From positions 186,001-250,000 of the forward strand of contig JAHBTL010000001.1 of assembly GCA_019638615.1 (NCBI GenBank): 64,000 nucleotides of DNA. The letters run 5' to 3'. Position 1 is the stretch's first letter; each line of letters begins with the position of its first letter. Shown piece after piece: positions 18,706-26,152 of this stretch. Position numbers and translations under genes: made by a program. Below the pieces are notes generated by a model. It made no database searches, had not been told where the DNA came from, and saw only the letters and a list, made by a program, of their open reading frames with translations. The DNA is from Chitinophagaceae bacterium. Its GTDB lineage: Bacteria; Bacteroidota; Bacteroidia; Chitinophagales; Chitinophagaceae.

Positions 18706-19272
18706 ATGGCTTTAAATATAAAAATTAACCTTGAAGATTGCTATGATATTGAAACACTTGCTAATGATTTATCTTTAAGCAGGTTTAATACAGTTTTAAA
18801 AGATGGTAGTCTTGTGTCATTGGGGATTCAAATAAGTAATACAGTTCATCCACATTTACCCGATGTTCACAATCTTGCATTTGGCCCCCTGGTTGATAAC
18901 AATAAAATTGATGATAAAATAAAGCTTCAACATAGTGATCATTCAAAAGTTTTTTCAACAATTATTTTTACAGCTTTAACATTTTTGACAGAAAACAAAG
19001 AAAAATATCTTGGAATAGATGGCTCTAATAATGCACGGGCCTATATGTATTACAGATGCATACAAAATAATTTTGATTACTTATCTCAATTCTTTAATGT
19101 TTATGGTGTAAACTATTATGTAAGAGTTCTTAGAAAGTTAAGGGATGAAGATGGTGGACACCCTATTGATGGTCATGACCTTAAAGCAATACCTCAAAAA
19201 ATTGAAAAGAATGCGGTAATTAGCGCTGACAGGCTATATAATTATTTCATTTTCAACGTAAAAGAAGAATAA
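18706..19272 (+). CDS. DUF6934-like protein of unknown function (long form)
   Basis: 188 residues, no signal peptide. Core features are HNLAFGPL (about 61-68), HSDHSKVFSTIIFTAL (about 84-99), and YLGIDGSNNARAYMYYRCI followed by NN. The pattern GSxxARxxxYxxxIxNN followed by FxxxG is shared with the protein at 21913-22356, which I recognise as DUF6934; so I place this protein in or near that Bacteroidota-specific family. The biochemical role is unknown. The C-terminal third (DGHDLKAIPQKIEKNAVISADRL) is extra relative to the shorter relative. A 56-codon basic gene follows on the same strand, and the same large-then-small order occurs again at 22356-21739. A/T-rich codon use differs from purL upstream. 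Confidence 0.7.
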   Translation: MALNIKINLEDCYDIETLANDLSLSRFNTVLKDGSLVSLGIQISNTVHPHLPDVHNLAFGPLVDNNKIDDKIKLQHSDHSKVFSTIIFTALTFLTENKEKYLGIDGSNNARAYMYYRCIQNNFDYLSQFFNVYGVNYYVRVLRKLRDEDGGHPIDGHDLKAIPQKIEKNAVISADRLYNYFIFNVKEE

Positions 19273-19312
19273 AATAAATATATTTTCGGCTTTTTGTACA
19301 AAGAAAAAAAGT

Positions 19313-19320
19313 TAACTTTG
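19313..19320 (+). promoter_or_regulatory. -7 promoter box for the small gene at 19331
   Basis: TAACTTTG fits the Bacteroidota -7 consensus TAnnTTTG. A TTTTTG element ends about 16 bases upstream, a slightly short spacing for the -33 box. The ATG follows 10 bases later, giving a very short leader. Confidence 0.5.
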
Positions 19321-19330
19321 CATATAGCAA

Positions 19331-19501
19331 ATGAAAGAAACAATATCATACAAGATTAAGCAACTAAGTAGCAAAGCTAAAGGGAGTAACAAGAAAAATA
19401 TAAAAGTTACGCTGACTTCAGGCAATACTACCTCTTTAAATGAAGCTATTAAAACAAAAGAAGAAGCTGACGTTTTTATGAAAATGCTCAGATCTTTATA
19501 A
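19331..19501 (+). CDS. Small basic protein paired with the DUF6934-like gene
   Basis: 56 residues, rich in Lys. It starts MKETISYKIKQLSSKAKG, then KKNIKVTLTSGNTTSLNEAI, then KTKEEADVFMKMLRSL. The sequence suggests two beta strands and a C-terminal helix. No family is recognised. It lies 58 bases after the DUF6934-like stop and has its own promoter-like box. A small basic gene also follows the second DUF6934 gene, so it is probably a functional partner, for example an antitoxin, adaptor or regulator. That role is inference. Confidence 0.6.
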   Translation: MKETISYKIKQLSSKAKGSNKKNIKVTLTSGNTTSLNEAIKTKEEADVFMKMLRSL

Positions 19502-19565
19502 CCAATTCTGCTCCTCCAGGTTTCCAACATTCAAAGTCTGGGTATTAGTACAAAGTTTACGGGAC

Positions 19566-19949
19566 TTATTTTCCTTTAGCATTTACCAAACCACGTAAAA
19601 AAGTGATTTCTTCCTTCAGGTTTTTGATGGAAGCCTCGTAGCTTTCTGCAAGGCGTGCATGAGCATCTTTATTATCCTGGTAGAGGTTGTCAATATGACC
19701 AATAGGCTGCTCGCTATTTTGCTGATTGTAAATATTATTAGGGCTTGTTTCAAAGAAATAATAAACCGGTTTTTCCAGAATTTCAGAAATTTTCAACAGC
19801 TGCTCCACGGTAAGCTTTGATTCGTTTTTTTCTATGTTGGTATATGCTGCCTGGCTTATATCAAGTTCAACCGCCATGTTCTCGTGGCTGAAACCTTTTT
19901 CTTTACGGGCTGTTTTAAGTTTTTCGAGCACTTTATCTATACTTTCCAT
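19566..19949 (-). CDS. XRE-family helix-turn-helix regulator with C-terminal coiled coil
   Basis: 127 residues. A Cro/C1-type HTH covers about residues 6-66: LKTARKEKGFSHENMAVEL, DISQAAYTNIEKNESKLTVE, LLKISEILEKPVYYFF. The tail (about 85-125) is a predicted coiled coil (AESYEASIKNLKEEITFLRG). Bacteroidota chromosomal regulators often have this architecture. It is convergent with the small gene at 19331-19501, 64 bases apart. A 12-bp palindrome lies directly upstream of the start. The target is unknown; location in an accessory island suggests control of an island gene. Confidence 0.88.
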   Translation of the reverse strand: MESIDKVLEKLKTARKEKGFSHENMAVELDISQAAYTNIEKNESKLTVEQLLKISEILEKPVYYFFETSPNNIYNQQNSEQPIGHIDNLYQDNKDAHARLAESYEASIKNLKEEITFLRGLVNAKGK

Positions 19950-19957
19950 TTTTGATG

Positions 19958-19969
19958 AATTATATAATT
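19958..19969. promoter_or_regulatory. Palindrome directly upstream of the XRE gene
   Basis: AATTATATAATT is a perfect 12-bp palindrome 8 bases before the ATG at 19949. It could be an autoregulatory operator, but the sequence around it is very A/T-rich, so chance is possible. Confidence 0.3.
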
Positions 19970-20143
19970 AAAAGTAATAAAAATTTTATAAAAACTAATA
20001 ATAATGCTTTAAAACTGATTGTATAAAGTGTTTTAAAATCAGAGTTTCGCATAACTATTAATCAGTATCTATTATTCAATTTCCGTTTAGCGATACTTCC
20101 ATATCCTGCTCACAATCCGATTTACCCTTACAGCTAATTTCTA

Positions 20144-20368
20144 TTGGCTAATGTAGTTTTTTCAGATGATATGAACCCAATTATGTCACTTGAGGGACAA
20201 AAGACATTTTTTACGGCTGCAGCCTCTACAAGTGTATTTAGTGGTGATTTATATTCATGCAATATGGATGGAATAAATGTTATAAAAATTGTTGACAAAG
20301 GCAGTTCTGGCAACAATATAATTTTAGGTGCTGCCATTAATTTTGGCTATGCTTTACTGTTAATATGA
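20144..20368 (+). pseudogene. Possible remnant of a beta-propeller (TolB/WD-like) protein
   Basis: A 74-codon frame with no ATG at its start, beginning after an in-frame TAA at 20135. It reads FSGDLYSCNMDGINVIKIVD, like the DLYVMNADGxNxxxI strand pattern of TolB-type propeller blades, and ends in a hydrophobic stretch. It has no RBS or promoter and may be a degraded gene tail. It could also be a chance frame. Alternative in-frame ATGs at about 20171 and 20183 would give even shorter products. Confidence 0.3.
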
Positions 20369-20401
20369 GTTTTAATATTTAAGAACCTAAAAAGCCAACC
20401 C

Positions 20402-20839
20402 ATGAGATTTTCTTTGTTTTTTTTAATTTTTGCAACATGCATTTTATTAAGCGCTTGCAAAAAGAGTTCTTCTGATGATTCTTGCGAACTATCTATGAGC
20501 ACATTAAGTGGAGATTATCAAATGATCAGTGTCATTTCTAAAGGATCAAATGGAGAAGTGATTAATCAATTTGATACAGCCGATGAGTGTGTAAAAGATA
20601 ATATGTGGACGTTCGCGCCTAATGGATATTTGTATGTAAAGGATATAGGTATTCAATGTGACGGATTTGATATTAACGTTGAATCATGGAGCCTTTCTGG
20701 CAATGATCTACACTTTTCAAGTGGCGGTGGTGGCGTTGTGAAAATAACGTCTTTTAATTGTAATCAATTTAGCTACGAAGGATCAGATTCATATAATGGA
20801 GTAACATATGTAACAACTGTAACATTTAAGAGATATTAG
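20402..20839 (+). CDS. Lipocalin-like lipoprotein
   Basis: 145 residues. Signal peptide with lipobox LLSACK (Cys about 19). The mature part starts with a Ser/Asp linker, then LSGDYQMISVISKG, MWTFAPNGYLYV, and VESWSLSGNDLHFSSGG. This layout of an 8-strand barrel with 'W.F..NG' and 'W.LSG..L' motifs matches the lipocalin-like lipoproteins common in Bacteroidota. It would sit in the periplasm or at the outer membrane. The ligand is unknown. It stands alone, between a gene remnant and an interrupted gene. Confidence 0.75.
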   Translation: MRFSLFFLIFATCILLSACKKSSSDDSCELSMSTLSGDYQMISVISKGSNGEVINQFDTADECVKDNMWTFAPNGYLYVKDIGIQCDGFDINVESWSLSGNDLHFSSGGGGVVKITSFNCNQFSYEGSDSYNGVTYVTTVTFKRY

Positions 20840-20945
20840 TTGCGTATAGTTTTGAGTTTTGTTGTTAGGCTTGTTTTCAAGCTGTTTTAAATTTTCTACT
20901 AAGCTCGCCCAGATCAATTTAGTATGTAACATTAAATTCTATTTT

Positions 20946-21254
20946 ATGACCGATCAAGCTATGTTATTTGAAAATTTAGTTTTATGTGCTTGGGGTAATA
21001 GATTCAGAAGAACGAATCCCTTCCAGTTAGGAGACGTCGATACTTTTAGGTTATTAAGAAACGATCTCCAAAACAGGGAAGGACATGAAGCAAAGTTTGC
21101 CCTTTCAACTGCTATTGAAAATGAGGAAGCAAAAGAAAAATTGATTGTTCTTGATAAAAAACTATGAAATAGTAAAGATTTCAGCGGTTTTTGTAAAGTT
21201 ATGGAAGAAGTAAAATATGAGTTTGAAGAATTAGGCAGAATCATTATCGAGTAA
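20946..21254 (+). pseudogene. Small gene interrupted by an in-frame TGA
   Basis: From the ATG at 20946 (MTDQAMLFENLVLCAWGNRF) the frame runs 73 codons to TGA at 21165-21167. It then continues in the same frame for 28 sense codons (NSKDFSGFCKVMEEVKYEFE, then ELGRIIIE) to TAA at 21252-21254. Both halves are protein-like with similar composition. The simplest reading is one ~102-residue protein broken by a single substitution, such as TGG to TGA. No family was recognised. A sequencing error, or termination with a shorter functional product, are the alternatives. Confidence 0.5.
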
Positions 21255-21299
21255 TTGGAAGTGATAATTCCTTATCTCCCCACAGGTGCAAGCATATTA

Positions 21300-21735
21300 C
21301 CTAATGAATATAAACCCTGTAAAAAATAGTTAGGAGCCAGGCGCAAGCGTCTCGCTTGTGTCGGTAAAGAAAAACTGTTAGGCTTTTGTACAAATGCTCA
21401 ACATCTGCACTATTGCCCAACGGATTTCTCATCCACCACAACATACATTTAATTCAATACGACCTATGGGCGGGTTCGAAATGACGGCCGCCGGTTCCGT
21501 CATTTCGACCGAGCCAACACGAACACTGTACTTTAATCACTCTTATACGAGGGAGAAATCTGCCGGGCATTGGTACTAATGTTCATCTTTTGTACTACTG
21601 CCTAACAGACCTGCCTGCTGGCAGGCAGGTTTACCTTCGGTGAGAAAAATTCTCACCCGCCGCAACATACATTTAATTCAATACAACTGGTGGTGGGGTT
21701 GAAATGACGGTTGTGGTTCCCGTATAACGACAAGT
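21300..21735. repeat. Two dispersed palindromic repeat copies (CGAAATGACGG family)
   Basis: The first copy contains TCGAAATGACGG (21476-21487) and CCGTCATTTCGA, a perfect 12-bp stem around CCGCCGGTT. It continues into GAGGGAGAAATCTGCCGGGC. The second copy (about 21600-21725) is diverged, with GGTTGAAATGACGGTTG and lacking the partner arm. CTGCCTGCTGGCAGGCAG within it is a further palindrome. The same family recurs at 31960-32660, 34285-34780 and weakly at 56280. No gene was seen here. Confidence 0.8.
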
Positions 21736-21738
21736 AAT

Positions 21739-21900
21739 TTATAATTTAGGAAGCCCTACCGTTTTCAGAATACGGTTTGCCCTTTCAGTCTTATCTTTAA
21801 AAAACGGCTGATCATCATATTTCCCGTTCAGGGTTTTATCAATACTAAAGCCTTTGGGAAGCTTTAATTTCGCCGGTTTTATTTGTTTTTTTGGCTTCAT
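21739..21900 (-). CDS. Small basic protein paired with the DUF6934 gene
   Basis: 53 residues: MKPKKQIKPAKLKLPKGFSI, then DKTLNGKYDDQPFFKDKTER, then ANRILKTVGLPKL. It is strongly basic and proline-containing at the N terminus, with an acidic/aromatic middle. No family is recognised. It starts 12 bases after the stop of the DUF6934 gene, so the two are almost certainly cotranscribed and perhaps coupled. It does not visibly resemble the 56-residue protein at 19331-19501 beyond size, charge and position. Confidence 0.65.
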   Translation of the reverse strand: MKPKKQIKPAKLKLPKGFSIDKTLNGKYDDQPFFKDKTERANRILKTVGLPKL

Positions 21901-21912
21901 AACAAGTCAAAT

Positions 21913-22356
21913 TTACGATTTTCTACGTACTAAAAACGCAATATAGTTTACATTTATGCGAAAAGGCTCCCATCTGTCTTTCCCTAAACCAAATATTAAG
22001 AAATTTTTTTCGATCTGAGCCAGATTATTAGAAATGCCGATCCTGTACAACCTTGTCCTTGCTGCAGTACTGCCTGTGGCAAAGATGGTGGCATCAAGGT
22101 AATTATTGGTAAAAACATATAAGGTTGCAGCTACAGTTGCCAGTACTTTTTTACTGTCGTTGTTATTGGTAACTGTAAGATCAGAAATGAGGCCGGTATA
22201 TGGGTCTTTATCTCCGAAACCAAGATTATAGTAGCCCTTAACATTAATTTCAGTATAACGCACAACCTTTTGTATAGTTCCTTTTGGGCCTTTACTTTCA
22301 AATTCGAAAGAGGTGAGGTCAGCGCTGGCGTTTACATCATAGCGTTCATATAACAT
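21913..22356 (-). CDS. DUF6934-family protein (short form)
   Basis: 147 residues, no signal peptide. It starts MLYERYDVNASADLTSFEFE and has KGYYNLGFGDKDPYTGLISD, VTNNNDSKKVLATVAATLYV, then ATGSTAARTRLYRIGISNN and FLIFGLGKDRWEPF. These are the features I associate with DUF6934, a Bacteroidota family of unknown role. The block GSxxARxxxYxxxIxNN matches the longer protein at 18706-19272. The conserved Gly-Ser and Ala-Arg look like a binding or catalytic loop, but no activity is known. The small gene at 21739-21900 follows at 12 bases. Confidence 0.8.
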   Translation of the reverse strand: MLYERYDVNASADLTSFEFESKGPKGTIQKVVRYTEINVKGYYNLGFGDKDPYTGLISDLTVTNNNDSKKVLATVAATLYVFTNNYLDATIFATGSTAARTRLYRIGISNNLAQIEKNFLIFGLGKDRWEPFRINVNYIAFLVRRKS

Positions 22357-22431
22357 AGCTCAATAAAATTAACAGTAAACTACCACATATACAAACTAAT
22401 AATGATGCCACTCCCCGTCGTGGTTCGTGTC

Positions 22432-23049
22432 TCATGTGCCGGAAAGGGATACCGCCCTGCCATTCTTCAAACATTCACCCACATGCGTTACCTCCCTTAC
22501 ATCAACCAGGTGCGCAGCTTCTACCAGCTTTATCAAATGGATGCACACTGTTAACGGGGCTGTTATAGCAGTAGTATCACTGTTCAGGGCATTCTCCACT
22601 ACCTGCTCCCAGCACTGCAGCCAGCTATTGAGCGGCTGGTAGCTGAAAAACTGCTGAAATGCCCGGTAGGGATCACTGTATTCTTTTTCAGACAGGCAGC
22701 GCGGGAACTCCTTCCATTCATCGGCGCTGATATAATGGCTGCAATAGTATTTTTTATGGAAGAGCTCTTCTTTTTTAATAGTAACCGCGCTGTGCTTTGT
22801 ATGTCTCAAAGCATGGGCGGCTTTTATAAGCGAGCGGATGAGTTTGCTGTATAAAAGTATATCGGCAGGTGAATCTCTTTTATACACACCTGCACCGCTG
22901 GCATGACACACCAGCTTTTTGATGAGCCTGCGAAAATGGTGCACATGCGCTTCGGCAAAGAAGTGGGCAATTACCTGGTAAGGGTCTGTAATGCATTCGC
23001 AGAGCCAGCATTGGGTTGTAAACGGGTCTTTGTGGTGTTTGGTTTTCAT
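22432..23049 (-). CDS. Hypothetical protein downstream of EndoU-like RNase; possible immunity/antitoxin
   Basis: 205 residues, cytoplasmic by appearance, rich in His, Cys and aromatics. Visible features: CWLCECITDPYQVIAHFFAE near the start, HHFRRLIKKLVCHASGAGVY, KKYYCSHYISADEWKEFPRC, and helices near LNSWLQCWEQVVENAL and TVCIHLIKLVEAAHLVDVRE. The several Cys and His (CWLC, HVHH) might bind metal. I do not recognise the family. It lies 51 bases downstream of the EndoU-like gene on the same strand; that order is typical of toxin-immunity or toxin-antitoxin pairs. The role is inference only. Confidence 0.6.
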   Translation of the reverse strand: MKTKHHKDPFTTQCWLCECITDPYQVIAHFFAEAHVHHFRRLIKKLVCHASGAGVYKRDSPADILLYSKLIRSLIKAAHALRHTKHSAVTIKKEELFHKKYYCSHYISADEWKEFPRCLSEKEYSDPYRAFQQFFSYQPLNSWLQCWEQVVENALNSDTTAITAPLTVCIHLIKLVEAAHLVDVREVTHVGECLKNGRAVSLSGT

Positions 23050-23100
23050 CTTTTTATTTTTTGGGTGAGGCTTAGATAGCCCTGTAAGGTTTTAAAAACC

Positions 23101-23583
23101 TTATAGGTCTTGCTGCGGCGGTATTACGCCGGGGAAGGCGGTGATGATCTCCCCGCCGGTGCTGGTAATGACCGTAATGGTGGTTACGGTATTGCCCGAA
23201 GGATCGTGGCCGAGCGGTGTGCCGGTATCCAGTACCCGCTGCAGGTGAGGACTGCACGGCATTGGTTGAGGCGGTTGCTGGCAGGCATCTCTTATGCAGG
23301 CTACAATTTGCGGTATGGGTATGGTAAACTTGCCGGTAAGCGGGTGGCGCGGCACTTTGTAATAATGCCGCTCCAGTATATGCGCCAGGGCTTTGCTGCT
23401 CAGGTATAAACCTTTGCGCAGCAGCTTTTTGCGATGCTTTACGGGCAGTTGCCAGATAAGCCCCTCCTGTAATTGCTGCAGCCAGCTTTGGGTATCTGCC
23501 AGCAAGAACAGGGCCTGCAGCCATTGGGTTTCGTTAAAATGGATGTTGGTGCTTTGCGCAGGTGTGGCAACGGCATTGTTCAT
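23101..23583 (-). CDS. EndoU-like (BECR-fold) ribonuclease
   Basis: 160 residues with no signal peptide. Residues ~65-160 read like a bacterial EndoU nuclease domain: LAHILERHYYKVPRHPLTGK, FTIPIPQIVACIRDA, then PLGHDPSGNTVTTITVITS and the terminal GGEIITAFPG. In that family the HIL..H region supplies catalytic His residues and the final GxIxTAxP strand the Thr/Tyr. The N-terminal ~60 residues (NETQWLQALFLLADTQSWLQ) are helical and unrecognised. EndoU domains cleave RNA and are known as C-terminal toxins of contact-dependent and polymorphic systems. Here the domain stands nearly alone, next to an unknown 205-residue gene. An intracellular toxin or an orphan toxin cassette are both possible. 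Confidence 0.65.
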   Translation of the reverse strand: MNNAVATPAQSTNIHFNETQWLQALFLLADTQSWLQQLQEGLIWQLPVKHRKKLLRKGLYLSSKALAHILERHYYKVPRHPLTGKFTIPIPQIVACIRDACQQPPQPMPCSPHLQRVLDTGTPLGHDPSGNTVTTITVITSTGGEIITAFPGVIPPQQDL

Positions 23584-23692
23584 AATTGCTCATCTTTTAT
23601 TTTAGATGAGTCTTTGGTAGTAAGGCATGAAAAAGTGCGAAGCCCGACTTACCAACCAGCGAGGTCGTAGGAGACCTATAGTACATATAAGA

Positions 23693-23721
23693 GGGCTCGC
23701 ACTATATTAAAAGTACGAGCC
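23693..23721. other. Hairpin upstream of the EndoU-like gene
   Basis: GGCTCGCACT (23694-23703) pairs with AGTACGAGCC (23712-23721) with one mismatch, followed by TTTC. GCGAAGCCC and similar words nearby give weaker repeats. It may end transcription from the left or form part of a leader. The 23584-23869 gap otherwise holds no gene. Confidence 0.4.
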
Positions 23722-23818
23722 TTTCACTTATCGTCTTTGTACTAATTGAAATTTCCTACGTTTCGCTAGTAAGACTCAGTGAATAGCTTGTTTAATGAAT
23801 TCTATTGCTAAGATATGA

Positions 23819-23840
23819 ATTTGGTCGAATTCGACCAAAT
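23819..23840. promoter_or_regulatory. Perfect 22-bp palindrome, likely operator of the downstream XRE gene
   Basis: The half-site ATTTGGTCGAA (23819-23829) is followed immediately by its exact reverse complement (23830-23840), a perfect 22-bp palindrome centred on GAATTC. It ends 29 bases before the ATG at 23870. Its length and symmetry suit a dimeric helix-turn-helix regulator binding its own promoter. Confidence 0.65.
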
Positions 23841-23869
23841 ATTTTTTCATACTATTATGAATTTTAAAT

Positions 23870-24115
23870 ATGGCAAGGAAGACAAAACTCACCGTACAGC
23901 GAGCTTTTGGTGCTTATTTAAAAAAACATCGTGAAGAAGTATTACAGGAAAAAAATCTTTTAAGTTTTTCCTATTCTTCAAAATTGGATAACAGTAAGCT
24001 TGCTAAAATAGAAAAGGGAGAAGTTGATATTCGTTTTAGCACATTAATTGAAATAGCCGAGACTTACAAACTTACTGATAAAAATATTTTGGGGTTTAAA
24101 ATAACTAATCCGTAA
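23870..24115 (+). CDS. Small XRE-type helix-turn-helix protein
   Basis: 81 residues, almost all one HTH domain: RAFGAYLKKHREEVLQEKNL, then DNSKLAKIEKGEVDIRFSTL, then IEIAETYKLTDKNILGF. The recognition segment SKLAKIEKGEVDI is typical of Cro/C1-type proteins. No other domain is present, so it is a minimal DNA-binding protein, perhaps a controller or antitoxin. The 22-bp palindrome upstream is a probable autoregulatory site. It is divergent from the EndoU-like gene and convergent with the HEPN gene at 24252; it may regulate either. Confidence 0.85.
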   Translation: MARKTKLTVQRAFGAYLKKHREEVLQEKNLLSFSYSSKLDNSKLAKIEKGEVDIRFSTLIEIAETYKLTDKNILGFKITNP

Positions 24116-24251
24116 ATGCATTTTTTCAGAGGCTGGTAAGCCATTACAAAAAGCTGCTGGATTTTGACTTTGAGGATTGAATTTATATGTAAAGGATTTA
24201 GAAGTTAGACCGTCTATTGTCTAATAATATGTTACAAATATTGTGCATAGC

Positions 24252-25238
24252 TTATTCTATTCTTTTGTATTCAAATTTGAATTCTGTTTTATTTTCGGCA
24301 ATCAACTTTTTTATTAGTGCTGTTAATATGGATAAAGAAAATTTAGCATAATCCCAATATTCCTTTTCAAAGCCATTGAAGTCACTGCTAAACTTTGGTG
24401 GAAAATTTATGTCGCCATGTACAAATCTAGAACGATAGTTATAAAGTTTTTCTAGCCTCTTTTTAAATTCCTTCGGTTCTCCAAGAACTAATGAAGCTTT
24501 TGTTTTTATTTGAGAGATTATATTATTTGCACCTTCTGCCAATAAACTCTCAATACCTATCATTGTCCAAAACAAGTCAGAAGTATCCTTTTCTCCAAGT
24601 TCAGAAAAGCTATAAGAAAAAGCATTTATAGCTCTTTGCACTTTTGTTTGGCTTATATCATCAGGATGAAAGTCATGACTTATAAACCAATTAATTGTTT
24701 CATTTAATGTAGGTTGTTTAATTGTTGGCCAGTTTATTTTAATAGCATGACCTAATGCCATGTCAATGGTGCTAATAATTATTCCTGTTTTGCCTATTAG
24801 CCGTTGATTATTATTTGTGCTAAAGATTACTCCTGGTAAAAAGTCGACTTTCGTATTATATCCCAAATGAATTAATAAAGAAATTCTTCTAAGGGAATGA
24901 TTGATAATAATTTCTGTAAACTCTTTTAGACAGTGGTTGAAAGTAAAATTCAATTCTAAAAACTCTGCTATCCATTCGGAATGAAAAAATTTATATTTCT
25001 TGGAAATTGATTCAATTTCTGTGTCTACATTTTTATGATATTTTGAACTATATATTACCCTAAATCTAATTTCGTCTATTTTTTTATATTGCTGTTCTTT
25101 ATTGTCTATTAAATGAATAAAAGATTCGTTGGTATTCAATGTTGCAATCTCATCTATGAATTTCTCGTAGTCTAAATCTAAGATCTCTTGTTCTTCTGGC
25201 CCCCGAATCGGGATAATTACTCTAACTTTTGATTGCAT
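24252..25238 (-). CDS. HEPN-domain protein (ApeA-like)
   Basis: 328 residues from the ATG at 25238 (MQSKVRVIIPIRGPEE); an upstream in-frame TTG is less likely. The C-terminal ~130 residues form a HEPN-type helical bundle: FWTMIGIESLLAEGANNIIS, LVLGEPKEFKKRLEKLYNYR, then SRFVHGD. RSRFVH gives the RxxxxH motif of HEPN RNases. The N-terminal half is unrecognised and resembles the region before the HEPN in ApeA-type anti-phage proteins. The likely role is an RNA-cleaving defence or abortive-infection protein. It stands 215 bases downstream of the DUF262/HEPN pair on the same strand. The ApeA link is by pattern only. Confidence 0.65.
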   Translation of the reverse strand: MQSKVRVIIPIRGPEEQEILDLDYEKFIDEIATLNTNESFIHLIDNKEQQYKKIDEIRFRVIYSSKYHKNVDTEIESISKKYKFFHSEWIAEFLELNFTFNHCLKEFTEIIINHSLRRISLLIHLGYNTKVDFLPGVIFSTNNNQRLIGKTGIIISTIDMALGHAIKINWPTIKQPTLNETINWFISHDFHPDDISQTKVQRAINAFSYSFSELGEKDTSDLFWTMIGIESLLAEGANNIISQIKTKASLVLGEPKEFKKRLEKLYNYRSRFVHGDINFPPKFSSDFNGFEKEYWDYAKFSLSILTALIKKLIAENKTEFKFEYKRIE

Positions 25239-25453
25239 GTTTGTGAAAGTTACGCACAACGTTCGAGCAGTTGCGAAGGCATGGAATTCATTGGTTGTTC
25301 ATACCTGTACAAATACCCAATTGAAAATAAGTTGTTGAAGTTATTAATTAAAGCTGAGAATTGAACATCGACACCTGAACCGCTGCTGATACCTGCACAT
25401 AGCCCATGTTATAATGTCCAGTCCTGCCTTTGCACTGAATATTAGCTGCAGAT

Positions 25454-26152
25454 TTATTTCCAATACTTCTGACCGGATATATTGCATATATGCCTATAAG
25501 ATGCTCTATCTAGTTTGTCTAATAAATCAGTAATATTTTTAAAATTTCTTTTTACGTCATCAAAAGTTAAGTCGGTTGATTCTTGATGGGCAATAGTTTC
25601 TCTTACATCTAAGAATGAACGTAAGACTAATTCATAGTTTTTTTTTCCAATTTTGTCGGTTTCATTAAAAATGCTTTTTATTCCGATTCTATTAAATAAA
25701 ATCTTTAAATTTTTGGGAGAGGGGTATTTTTTATCATTAACTATTACTTTAGAATCAATATGGTTCACAAAAGTTTGGGATGAATCAACAACTGAATAAA
25801 GGTGACGGTTTGTAATATTTAATCTTTCAAGTGTTTTAAACTCATCTCTGTTATTAATAAAGCCTTCATAAATTGTTCGTTGCTTATGAAAAAGAGAGAA
25901 TGTTCTTGGATTCACAGGGATTTCTGCGATTGTTGCTGACAAAGATTTGTAGTTGAAGAATAGGTCTTCAACAAATACTCTAAGGTATTCCTCAAGCGAA
26001 GAACACAGTAGGACAATTGTTGATTGAAAAATCAAATTTTTATGCTCATATGATAAAGCAACGTTTTTATATGAGATTTGTCGGGCTAACGAAATAAGTT
26101 CAACAGATTTTCTCTCGAACTCTTGTCTTGCCCTACTTTTTGAATAAGGCAT
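25454..26152 (-). CDS. HEPN-like nuclease (MAE_28990/RiboL-PSP-HEPN type), coupled to DUF262
   Basis: 232 residues. N-terminal helices include FQSTIVLLCSSLEEYLRVFV, typical for this HEPN group. The C-terminal helix has LRSFLDVRETIAHQESTDL, with RETIAH as the RxxxxH catalytic motif. Proteins like this cleave RNA in toxin-antitoxin and anti-phage modules. Its ATG shares its A with the TAA of the DUF262 gene (TAATG), so the two are translationally coupled. The DUF262 + HEPN order is a recurring pair in bacterial genomes, thought to be a defence or toxin-antitoxin unit. Confidence 0.75.
   Translation of the reverse strand: MPYSKSRARQEFERKSVELISLARQISYKNVALSYEHKNLIFQSTIVLLCSSLEEYLRVFVEDLFFNYKSLSATIAEIPVNPRTFSLFHKQRTIYEGFINNRDEFKTLERLNITNRHLYSVVDSSQTFVNHIDSKVIVNDKKYPSPKNLKILFNRIGIKSIFNETDKIGKKNYELVLRSFLDVRETIAHQESTDLTFDDVKRNFKNITDLLDKLDRASYRHICNISGQKYWK

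Noticed and set aside
18660-20880. GCCTAAC / GTTAGGC words suggesting integron attC sites
   Set aside because: No paired R'/R'' and L'/L'' boxes, no integrase gene, and genes in both orientations; the words also occur in ordinary repeat sequence.
23072-23524. 150-codon frame overlapping the EndoU-like gene
   Set aside because: Alternative frame of the same strand; Ala/Arg/His-rich shadow without a start signal, while the EndoU frame has clear motifs.
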